Source: Thermoplasmata archaeon (lineage in GTDB: Archaea; Thermoplasmatota; Thermoplasmata; Thermoplasmatales; B87-G9). Taken from it: a DNA stretch of 5,980 bases. Below are positions 1 to 5,239 of the stretch, piece by piece. The stretch is taken from NCBI GenBank assembly GCA_003649695.1, contig QMSR01000054.1:1-5980 (forward strand), read 5' to 3'. A program made the position numbers and the translations under genes. The stretch's first letter is position 1; each line of letters begins with the position of its first letter. The notes beneath the pieces are model-generated. The model did not search any database and was not told where the DNA came from. It was given only the letters and a program-made list of their open reading frames with translations.

Positions 1-30
1 ATGAACTTTTATTATTAATCAAGAAACATT

Positions 31-1143
31 ATGAAAAAACTTAAAATTGCCGTTATTGCTCCACTTTGGGTTCCCGTTCCTCCCGAATCATTCGGCGGGA
101 CGGAGATTGTTGTTTCTAATTTAGTGGAAGAACTAGTGAAAAAAGGTCACAAAGTAACTTTATTTGCTTCGGGAGAATCAAAAACTTCAGCAAAATTAAA
201 ATCCTTTATTGATGTTTCTATTTGCGCTCAAAGAAATAAAGGTAAGAAATTACTTTTTGATCCCAGGGGGAAATTATATTATGATCTGGGGAATCATTTA
301 AAAGCCTTTACGGAACAGGAAAAATTTGATGTTATTCATTCTCATCTTGGGAAAGTGGCTATTTTTTTCTCATCGCTTTTAAAAGTGCCGTTGGTTGTTA
401 CGCAGCATATTCCGTTTCCCGGTAAGGGTAGACAAGATTTGTTTAAATGTTTTCGCGACTATAACAAACACACTTATTTTATTCCTATAAGCTGTAATCA
501 AGTAAATGTTGCAGAATATAAGATAGCCAAAATTCAACCGCGAATTTTTAATGGAATAAATGTTAACAGGCATAAGTTTAATTTAAGCCCAAAAGACTAT
601 TTTGTTTTCTTGGGCAGAATAATGCCGGAAAAGGGAACACTGGAAGCCGTTAAGGCAATTTCTAAAGTAAAAGGAAAATTAAAAATAGCTGGCAGTGTCG
701 GGAATAAAAAATATTTTGAGAGAGTGAAAAAATATATTGACGGGAAAAATATTAAATATATTAAAGAAGTTAAATTTAGAGAGAAAAATATTCTTTTAAA
801 AAACGCCAAGGCATTATTATTTCCAATTGACTGGGAAGAGCCGTTTGGCTTGGTAATGACGGAGGCGATGGCGTGCGGGACGCCGGTGATTGCTTTTAAA
901 AGGGGTTCAGTTTCTGAGGTAGTAAAGCATGGTAAAACCGGTTTTATTGTTCCGCCGCTGAATAAAAAGGGAAAAACCAATATTGAAGGATTGGTTGAGG
1001 CGATTAAAAAAATAGATCAAATTGACAGGAAAGAATGCCGACGACATGTTGAAGAAAATTTTACGGTTAAGAAAATGGTTGATGAATATGAGAAAGTTTA
1101 TTATAAAATAATAGAGGATTACAAAAAGAAAAAACGCGAATAA
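31..1143 (+). CDS. Family 4 glycosyltransferase (GT-B fold)
   Basis: A retaining glycosyltransferase that would move a sugar from a nucleotide-sugar donor to a glycan, lipid or small-molecule acceptor in the cytoplasm. The N-terminal Rossmann half begins KIAVIAPLW and has the GGTE glycine-rich acceptor loop at residues 22-25, then DVIHSH (100-105) and NGIN (174-177). The C-terminal donor-binding half starts at FVFLGRIMPEKG (191-202) and carries the EX7E motif as E270 and E278 in EEPFGLVMTEAMACGTPV, followed by GKTGFIVPP. The length of 370 aa is normal and there is no signal peptide or membrane segment. The start is the first ATG that gives the canonical N-terminus; no good Shine-Dalgarno is visible. 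Its stop overlaps the start of the next gene (TAATG), so the two are probably translationally coupled. Donor and acceptor cannot be read from the sequence; the neighbours suggest an alpha-glucan or a glucosyl compound. Confidence 0.93.
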   Translation: MKKLKIAVIAPLWVPVPPESFGGTEIVVSNLVEELVKKGHKVTLFASGESKTSAKLKSFIDVSICAQRNKGKKLLFDPRGKLYYDLGNHLKAFTEQEKFDVIHSHLGKVAIFFSSLLKVPLVVTQHIPFPGKGRQDLFKCFRDYNKHTYFIPISCNQVNVAEYKIAKIQPRIFNGINVNRHKFNLSPKDYFVFLGRIMPEKGTLEAVKAISKVKGKLKIAGSVGNKKYFERVKKYIDGKNIKYIKEVKFREKNILLKNAKALLFPIDWEEPFGLVMTEAMACGTPVIAFKRGSVSEVVKHGKTGFIVPPLNKKGKTNIEGLVEAIKKIDQIDRKECRRHVEENFTVKKMVDEYEKVYYKIIEDYKKKKRE

Positions 1144-3098
1144 TGAAAAAAATAAACCATAAAATTAAAAATAATCAGCTTAAAAAGGATCTTTGGATTG
1201 CGGGGGGGTATTGTATTGATTTTGATTCGTTTAAACAGTTTCGGATTATCGGACCGAATAATCATTTATTTTGCGGACTGGTTGATATTCCCCATCATAA
1301 AATCGCTGTCAAATATGTTAAGGAAGAAAACAATGTTTTAACAGTAAAAGGATATTTTAATTCGGAGAGCTTAAATTTGTATTATCCGGCGATGGATGAC
1401 GTTCGGACGATGAGAAAATTAGTCGGTTGTGATGATACTTTTCTTTCCGTGAGAGAAAAGGATTTTAGTTGTCTTATTCCTCAAATCATCAGAAAAATTA
1501 AGCGGGACGGCAAAACGATTTTAAAATTTAAAAGAATGTACGGGAAGTATTTTTACGAAACCGCTTTTCAATTTGAGCCGGGAATTGAAATTAAGAAAAT
1601 TAAAAAGCCGTTCGCGGGGTTTAAATTAAAATGCGCTTCTAAAAATTTCCCTAACCCCCTTTTACAAAGAGAGAATTTTCAAGAGGGGAATAAAAAAAGT
1701 AAATCACGCGGCAAGAAAATACCTTTTATAATTATTTGCCGGACGAATGATTTAAATCTTAAAGAGATTAAAAAAATGAGTTTGATAAAAGAAAGCGATT
1801 TTAAATTTGAATTATTTAAAGAGAATGCTGATTTCGTGAAATATATTTTTAAAAGGACGAAAATTGAAATTAAGCATTTATTGGAATGGGGAAAAACTTC
1901 TGGCGATCGCTTTGGGACGATTTTCCCCCGTGATTGGATGGAAGCGGCCGATTTGGGCGTTCACGATTTAACTTCGGAAGTCAGAAGCTATATGTATCAG
2001 ATGTCTCTGAAAAATGTTAATGAGAAAGGAGAGGGATGGCATGAGGATGTCGTGGGAGAATATAAGTATGAGTTTGAAGTTTCCGGAAAAGAAATTATTG
2101 ATCGGAAAATGATTGACATTGAACCGCATTATTTAATCGGATTGGATTATCTGCCCCAAAATTTCTGGCTTGAAAAGGGTATTAGGGAAAAGTTGAAGAA
2201 AGTGGCAAAATATATTCTTAAAAAAGCGCGATATAATGATTTTATTATTTTTAAAAAACTGCCATCTTCAAGACGGACGAAAAATGAGGAATATTATTTA
2301 ATGGGAAACTGGCGGGATAGCGGCAGCGCCTTTAAAAAAATTCATCCGATTATTGCTCCTTTTGATGTTAATGCTGTTTTTTATCCTAAGGCGCTGGTGA
2401 ATATCAAGAAATACCGAAAACATTTAAACTTGAGCAATAAAGACATTAAGGACATAGATGATCTAATAAAAAAATGGAGCGGCAAAAAGAAAAATTATCT
2501 TTTTAAAAATTCTGACGGTCGAATGGCTTACGCACTGGCGTTATATGATATTAAAAAAAATAAGAATAAAAAATTATCTTACAAAAAACTAAAAGTGAAC
2601 CATTTGGACGAGTCGTATCTTTATACTTATTGTAAAAGCGAGCAAAAGGAAATAAAAAGTTTCTGTGAAAGATTATTGAGTCCGCAGTATTTTTATACTA
2701 AATCAGGTCCTTTGATAATTGCCAAAAACAATAAATATTTTTATACTCAAGAGGAATATCACGGACTGGTAATTTGGATGAAACAAACGGCGTTCGCGGT
2801 TTTGGGATTGAGCAAGCATTTTAAAATAGCGATTATTGAAAACTGGCCGCGCCCGCTTCAGAAATTAATCAAGAAAACAATTCTTGCCATAACTCAAGAC
2901 ACTATTGAAGCGGCGAGCAAATTGAATTCTGTTCCCGAGGTTTATATTGATGTTAACGGCGTTCCGAAACTTTTCTCTGATCAAATCAACGCCAGAAACC
3001 GCGCCAGCGAGGTTCAGCTTTGGTCAGCGGTGGGGATGAGGAGAATTATCAGAAAGTATTATGAATTATTGAAGGATGAGAAGTATAAGGATATTTAA
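1143..3098 (+). CDS. Amylo-alpha-1,6-glucosidase-like six-hairpin glycosidase (putative glycogen debranching enzyme)
   Basis: Probably a cytoplasmic glycoside hydrolase acting on alpha-glucan branch points or a related glucoside. Residues 1 to about 225 form a beta-rich N-terminal domain, consistent with the N-terminal domains of debranching enzymes. Residues from about 230 to 645 look like an (alpha/alpha)6 barrel, with GDRFGTIFPRDWMEAADLG (254-272), IEPHYLIGLDYLP (326-338), GNWRDSGSAF (388-397) and EEYHGLVIWMKQTAFAVLGL (537-556) as the conserved-looking blocks. The acidic residues D264, E327 and E537/E538 are catalytic candidates, but I cannot assign them. The start overlaps the preceding stop by one base, with no separate strong SD. 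Oddity: residues 167-186 (KNFPNPLLQRENFQEG and flank) are encoded by a palindromic repeat related to an intergenic copy near 4708-4761. The general fold is fairly sure. Exact specificity is not: other six-hairpin glycosidases such as GH63-like enzymes or trehalase-like enzymes remain possible. Confidence 0.75.
   Translation: MKKINHKIKNNQLKKDLWIAGGYCIDFDSFKQFRIIGPNNHLFCGLVDIPHHKIAVKYVKEENNVLTVKGYFNSESLNLYYPAMDDVRTMRKLVGCDDTFLSVREKDFSCLIPQIIRKIKRDGKTILKFKRMYGKYFYETAFQFEPGIEIKKIKKPFAGFKLKCASKNFPNPLLQRENFQEGNKKSKSRGKKIPFIIICRTNDLNLKEIKKMSLIKESDFKFELFKENADFVKYIFKRTKIEIKHLLEWGKTSGDRFGTIFPRDWMEAADLGVHDLTSEVRSYMYQMSLKNVNEKGEGWHEDVVGEYKYEFEVSGKEIIDRKMIDIEPHYLIGLDYLPQNFWLEKGIREKLKKVAKYILKKARYNDFIIFKKLPSSRRTKNEEYYLMGNWRDSGSAFKKIHPIIAPFDVNAVFYPKALVNIKKYRKHLNLSNKDIKDIDDLIKKWSGKKKNYLFKNSDGRMAYALALYDIKKNKNKKLSYKKLKVNHLDESYLYTYCKSEQKEIKSFCERLLSPQYFYTKSGPLIIAKNNKYFYTQEEYHGLVIWMKQTAFAVLGLSKHFKIAIIENWPRPLQKLIKKTILAITQDTIEAASKLNSVPEVYIDVNGVPKLFSDQINARNRASEVQLWSAVGMRRIIRKYYELLKDEKYKDI
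1641..1700 (+). repeat. In-frame palindromic repeat inside the debranching-like gene
   Basis: The left arm at 1641-1664 (aaaaatttccctaaccccct and following) and the right arm around 1683-1700 (agaggggaataaa...agt) closely match 4708-4731 and 4743-4761 in the intergenic inverted repeat. The arms are partly complementary (ccccct against aggggaa). It is translated without a stop and gives the peptide NFPNPLLQRENFQEGN. In-frame spread of small palindromes into genes is known for Rickettsia palindromic elements; applying that model here is an inference. Confidence 0.6.
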
Positions 3099-3226
3099 AA
3101 TTTTTAATTTTTAGTTCTTAATTTTTAATTTCTAAGTGCTGTAAGTGAAGTAAATAGAAATAGTTTAAAAAATTGAAATTAAAAATTGATTAAAAATTGA
3201 AATTACAAAATTAAAAATTATTTACT
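3099..3226. repeat. AT-rich repeat spacer between glycosidase and ROK genes
   Basis: Low-complexity spacer built of variants of aatttttaattt on the left and aattaaaaatt/aattgaaatta on the right, so the two sides form an imperfect inverted repeat. The 11-mer aattgaaatta recurs at 3171-3181 and 3195-3205, a 24-bp period. A hairpin formed here could act as a weak terminator or processing site, but there is no GC stem. No promoter can be called with confidence in such AT-rich sequence. Confidence 0.55.
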
Positions 3227-4132
3227 ATGTCTAACAAACCCATTCTCGCCATTGATATTGGCGGGACGAAAATTGCCAGCGGGATAGTGTCTTTTAAAAA
3301 AGGCGGCTTTGAAATTTCCGATTACCAAAAAATAAAAACGCCGAAGAATAAAGAAAAATTTACTGAAGCGGTTGAGAAAATTATTGCGGGCGGTTTTGTC
3401 AGAGATAAATTTATCAAACGAATCGGAATTGCTATTCCCGGGCAGGTTGATCCTGAAAAAGGAAAAATTATTTTTGCGCCAGCGTTGCCTTTTCTCAAGG
3501 GTTGCCGGATTAAAAAATCTCTGGAAAATAAATTTAAGAATTTAACGGTGGAAATAGAAAACGATATGAATTGCTGCGCGCTGGCGGAAAGCAAATTCGG
3601 CGCCGGCAAGAAATACCGCAACATTTTGGTAGTTACCGTGAGCACCGGAATAGGCGCGGGGATAGTGATAGATGACAAAGTTTATCACGGCGAAAATAAT
3701 ATCGCCGGAGAAATCGGGCATTTAGTTCTAGTTCCGGATGGAATCAAATGCTCTTGCGGCAATCGGGGATGCTTTGAAAAATATGTTTCAGGACCGGCAT
3801 TGGAAAGGGAATATCTCAAATTAACCGGCGTTAAAAAAACTCCTCTGGAAATTGAGGAAGAATTCAAATTAAACAAAAAAAATAATCCCGCGCGGAAAGT
3901 TGTTGATCAAGCAAGCAGGATGCTGGGAATCGGCCTAACCAGTATTATCAATATTCTTAATCCCGGAATGATTATTGTCATCGGCGGGATTTCTCGAATG
4001 AGCGGAATTTTGGACGAAGCGCGAAAAGAGATTGGGAAAAATGTTTTAATCCCCGCCAGAAAAACTAAAATAGTAAAATCAAAGCTGGGCGATCAAGCGG
4101 TTCTTGTTGGCGCGGCGATGATTAAGTATTAA
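3227..4132 (+). CDS. ROK-family sugar kinase, probable glucokinase
   Basis: Phosphorylates a hexose, most likely glucose to glucose 6-phosphate with ATP, in the cytoplasm. The phosphate-binding motif DIGGTK is at residues 10-15, GIAIPGQVD at 67-75, and the segment containing the probable catalytic aspartate is ENDMNCCALAE (111-121, with D113). The second glycine-rich loop STGIGAG is at 139-145. The ROK signature follows as GEIGH (161-165) and CSCGNRGCFEKYVSG (175-189). H165, C175, C177 and C182 supply the usual structural zinc site, so it is intact. The length of 301 aa is typical for the kinase branch, and there is no N-terminal helix-turn-helix, so it is not a NagC/XylR-type repressor. No clear SD precedes the ATG; the start is fixed by the canonical N-terminus. 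It lies downstream of the glycosyltransferase and debranching-like genes and could use glucose released by the latter. N-acetylmannosamine or fructose kinase activity cannot be excluded. Confidence 0.93.
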   Translation: MSNKPILAIDIGGTKIASGIVSFKKGGFEISDYQKIKTPKNKEKFTEAVEKIIAGGFVRDKFIKRIGIAIPGQVDPEKGKIIFAPALPFLKGCRIKKSLENKFKNLTVEIENDMNCCALAESKFGAGKKYRNILVVTVSTGIGAGIVIDDKVYHGENNIAGEIGHLVLVPDGIKCSCGNRGCFEKYVSGPALEREYLKLTGVKKTPLEIEEEFKLNKKNNPARKVVDQASRMLGIGLTSIINILNPGMIIVIGGISRMSGILDEARKEIGKNVLIPARKTKIVKSKLGDQAVLVGAAMIKY

Positions 4133-4160
4133 GTATAGTGTATTAAGTATTGAGTGTTGT
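4121..4160 (+). repeat. Short tandem repeat around the ROK stop codon
   Basis: Imperfect tandem copies of attaagtat (attaagtattaagtat, then tattaagtat and tgagtgttg) begin in the last codons of the kinase gene and run past its stop at 4130-4132. The final residues MIKY are therefore partly repeat-encoded. No terminator-like GC hairpin is seen here. Confidence 0.6.
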
Positions 4161-4185
4161 TTTGTATTGAGAAGTAAATTTTAGC

Positions 4186-4217
4186 TGTCATCCTGAACTT
4201 ATTTCGGAATCTGTCGC
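4186..4217 (+). repeat. REP-like repeat, copy 1 (forward)
   Basis: A 32-bp unit reading tgtcatcctgaa...atctgtcgc. It matches the reverse complement of 4333-4364 at 29 of 32 positions. The core tcctgaa/ttcggaa is an imperfect palindrome. Sequences of the form gtcatcctgaa...ttcaggatct are familiar as dispersed extragenic palindromes in many bacteria. Confidence 0.75.
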
Positions 4218-4332
4218 CTGTTACTGTTAGCTTTAAGATAAATCAAAATGCTTAGTTTAATCTTTATCTCTCTTTAAGGAAAGATACGCTATATTTTCAT
4301 AGATAGCGCCAATATTTTCCGATGTTTTGCGC

Positions 4333-4364
4333 GCGACAGATCCTGAAATAAATTCAGGATGACA
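4333..4364 (-). repeat. REP-like repeat, copy 2 (inverted)
   Basis: Inverted partner of 4186-4217, separated from it by 115 bp. Its core tcctgaa-ataaa-ttcagga (4341-4359) is a perfect 7-bp-arm hairpin. The pair resembles a bacterial interspersed mosaic element, with two REPs in opposite orientation. The 115 bp between them encode nothing I can support. Confidence 0.75.
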
Positions 4365-4376
4365 AAAAAAAGACCC

Positions 4377-4385
4377 TGTGGATAA
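4377..4385 (-). promoter_or_regulatory. Perfect DnaA-box 9-mer
   Basis: tgtggataa is the exact complement of the consensus DnaA box TTATCCACA. It ends 6 bp before the -35 hexamer of the 4392-4419 promoter. No second perfect box was found in the window, so this is not evidence for an origin. It could let DnaA influence the adjacent promoter, or it could be chance. Confidence 0.4.
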
Positions 4386-4391
4386 CTTAAT

Positions 4392-4419
4392 TTGACAAAA
4401 TGTTTTTATTGAGTATACT
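4392..4419 (+). promoter_or_regulatory. Near-consensus sigma-70 promoter
   Basis: Perfect -35 TTGACA at 4392-4397, a 16-bp spacer, and -10 TATACT at 4414-4419. The expected transcription start is about 4425-4427. There is no conventional gene immediately downstream; the promoter faces the structured RNA region that ends at the terminator at 4640-4667. It is the best promoter in the window. Confidence 0.8.
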
Positions 4420-4424
4420 GATTT

Positions 4425-4667
4425 ATGAAGATCGGAGGTTTGAGTGATGGTAAAGTAAAACAACCATCCATCCCCTCAAATAAGCTCAAATTTCCGCTCT
4501 TCGCTATTTCTAAATTTACAGGCAGTTTATAATATGGCGACAACTCATCAAAACAACTGGAACTTCTTTTTCTTTTTTAAAGCTCTTAAGGGTGAGTTGT
4601 TTTTGTCGAGATAATAAAAAGTAAAAATTTCAGATAGACAAAACAGCTCATTTAAGGAGCTGTTTTT
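4425..4667 (+). ncRNA. Candidate structured small RNA, about 240 nt, family unknown
   Basis: A transcription unit defined by the promoter at 4392-4419 and the intrinsic terminator at 4640-4667. Arm 1: 4427-4431 pairs with 4498-4502 and, after a single 1x1 mismatch, 4433-4444 (cggaggtttgag) pairs with 4485-4496 (ctcaaatttccg) over 12 uninterrupted pairs including two G-U. Inside it a smaller hairpin pairs gatggt (4446-4451) with accatc (4463-4468). Arm 2: acaactcatc (4540-4549) pairs with ggtgagttgt (4591-4600), 10 bp with one G-U, followed by a short U run. Arm 3 is the terminator. I see no tmRNA, RNase P, SRP or 6S hallmarks. The stretch also contains two tiny open frames (4425-4532, 35 codons; 4534-4614, 26 codons), so a leaderless micropeptide message is the alternative. 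That it is transcribed and structured seems likely; its function is unknown. Confidence 0.6.
4640..4667 (+). terminator. Intrinsic terminator of the candidate small RNA
   Basis: Perfect 10-bp stem aaaacagctc (4640-4649) / gagctgtttt (4657-4666) with a 7-nt loop, the U run forming the 3' side and extending to 4667. This is a classic rho-independent terminator and defines the 3' end of the 4425 transcript. Confidence 0.85.
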
Positions 4668-4669
4668 AG

Positions 4670-4812
4670 TTCATTGAAATTTATCCTTTGGGATTTACCC
4701 TTTCTCTAAAAATTCCCTCAACCCCCTTTTTAAATTTTTTTTAAAGGGGAAATAATAAAGTTTTTTTAGAGAGAGGCAAGCGTAAATTTTAAAAGATGAA
4801 TTTCAAAGAAAT
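4670..4812. repeat. MITE-like imperfect inverted repeat, about 140 bp
   Basis: 4670-4698 matches the reverse complement of 4782-4810 at 23 of 29 positions. The match continues inward as ctctaaaaa (4704-4712) against tttttagagag (about 4763-4774). The centre pairs ccccctttttaaa with tttaaagggg (4721-4749). The whole unit would fold as one long hairpin. It encodes no transposase or other protein and sits between the small-RNA terminator and the small-gene operon. The centre shares sequence with the repeat inside the debranching-like gene (1641-1700). A non-autonomous mobile element is the best explanation, although no target-site duplication is obvious. Confidence 0.65.
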
Positions 4813-4816
4813 TCAT
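4796..4816. promoter_or_regulatory. 21-bp perfect palindrome upstream of the small-gene operon
   Basis: atgaatttc-aaa-gaaattcat has 9-bp perfect arms around a 3-bp centre and lies about 37 bp before the start of the 42-codon gene. It overlaps the right end of the inverted repeat at 4670-4812, so it may be just the element's tip. Its position would also suit an operator. No convincing promoter hexamers were found between 4780 and 4850. Confidence 0.4.
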
Positions 4817-4853
4817 TGCGCATAACAATGCTAAAACAATAAAGGAGGAAAAA

Positions 4854-4982
4854 ATGAGTATAATGATAGCGGATGACGGAAAAGGGTTAATAATTAACGG
4901 TAGATATTGTAAGTTTTATAAAGAAAATAATGAAGATGACGAAAGTAAATATGGTGAATGGATAGCTTGGTATCGAATGTAA
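4854..4982 (+). CDS. Small acidic protein, 42 aa, unknown function
   Basis: An unrecognised small protein beginning MSIMIADDGKGLIINGRYC and ending GEWIAWYRM. It has an acidic stretch around residues 24-31 (ENNEDDES) and two tryptophans near the C-terminus (W36, W39). There is no signal peptide or obvious membrane helix, and one cysteine (C19). Support for translation is the strong Shine-Dalgarno aaaggagg (4841-4848), correctly spaced before the ATG, and the tight coupling to the next gene, whose own SD lies just after this stop. Composition resembles small phage or plasmid genes, but that is only an impression. The gene is too short for homology to be judged by eye. It lies in a two-gene operon ending at the terminator at 5188-5219. 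Confidence 0.65.
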   Translation: MSIMIADDGKGLIINGRYCKFYKENNEDDESKYGEWIAWYRM

Positions 4983-4985
4983 AAA

Positions 4986-4990
4986 AGGAG
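4986..4990 (+). promoter_or_regulatory. Shine-Dalgarno of the 66-aa gene
   Basis: aggag, 8 nt before the ATG at 4999 and directly after the preceding stop codon at 4980-4982. It fixes the start of the 66-aa gene and supports expression of the two small genes as one message. Confidence 0.75.
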
Positions 4991-4998
4991 AAATAAGG

Positions 4999-5199
4999 AT
5001 GAGCAGAGAGTATCAGAATAGGATTAGACCTATTGACGAAGACGGAGCAGCAAGTATCAATGCTCTGATGAGAATATGCTATCGGAAAGCAAAGATAGCA
5101 AAACTCTTTGGAGATAACCGTTCAGCAGAAGACAACATGCGAAAATTTCGCAAATTAAAAGCGAGACTCGCAAGTAGAGAAAGGGTAGGGCGTTTGTAG
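4999..5199 (+). CDS. Small basic helical protein, 66 aa, unknown function
   Basis: I do not recognise this family. The protein begins MSREYQNRIRPIDEDG and from about residue 17 onward looks almost entirely alpha-helical. Its C-terminal half is very rich in Arg and Lys (RKFRKLKARLASRERVGRL, 48-66), which would suit nucleic-acid or ribosome binding; this is an inference from composition only. There is one cysteine (C27) and no membrane segment. The SD aggag with 8-nt spacing supports the start, and the intrinsic terminator that begins inside the last codons supports the end. It is the second gene of a two-gene operon with the acidic 42-aa gene (16-bp gap). The acidic-then-basic pairing could be a complex or a toxin-antitoxin-like pair, but no known family motif shows this. 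Confidence 0.75.
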   Translation: MSREYQNRIRPIDEDGAASINALMRICYRKAKIAKLFGDNRSAEDNMRKFRKLKARLASRERVGRL

Positions 5200-5219
5200 A
5201 GCAAGCGCCTTCTTTTTTT
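5188..5219 (+). terminator. Intrinsic terminator overlapping the 66-aa gene's stop
   Basis: Stem ggcgtttg (5189-5196) / caagcgcc (5202-5209), 8 bp with one G-U, loop tagag, then ttctttttttt-type U tract (5210-5219). The stop codon TAG (5197-5199) lies in the loop. On the minus strand no U tract follows the stem, so it probably does not serve the converging DUF134 gene. Confidence 0.85.
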
Positions 5220-5239
5220 GCGTTATATTCTACAAAATT

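Noticed and set aside
1..18. End of an upstream gene, or a 5-codon frame starting at position 1
   Set aside because: A TAA at 16-18 could end a gene lying to the left, but 15 coding bases are too few to support any call.
379..980. Minus-strand frames opposite the glycosyltransferase
   Set aside because: Shadows of a well-supported GT4 gene.
3322..3876. Minus-strand frames opposite the ROK kinase
   Set aside because: Shadows of a gene with intact ROK motifs on the + strand; no SD or family features.
4186..4364. CRISPR array or insertion sequence
   Set aside because: Only two repeats in inverted orientation, with no regular spacers and no transposase gene between or near them.
4377..4420. 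Replication origin
   Set aside because: Only one DnaA box is present; no cluster of boxes, no dnaA or dnaN gene, and no origin-type layout.
4257..4463. 68-codon minus-strand frame across the REP-like repeat
   Set aside because: Part of its product (CHPEFISGS) is just the translated REP-like repeat. It runs through the + strand promoter, has no SD and no recognisable protein features.
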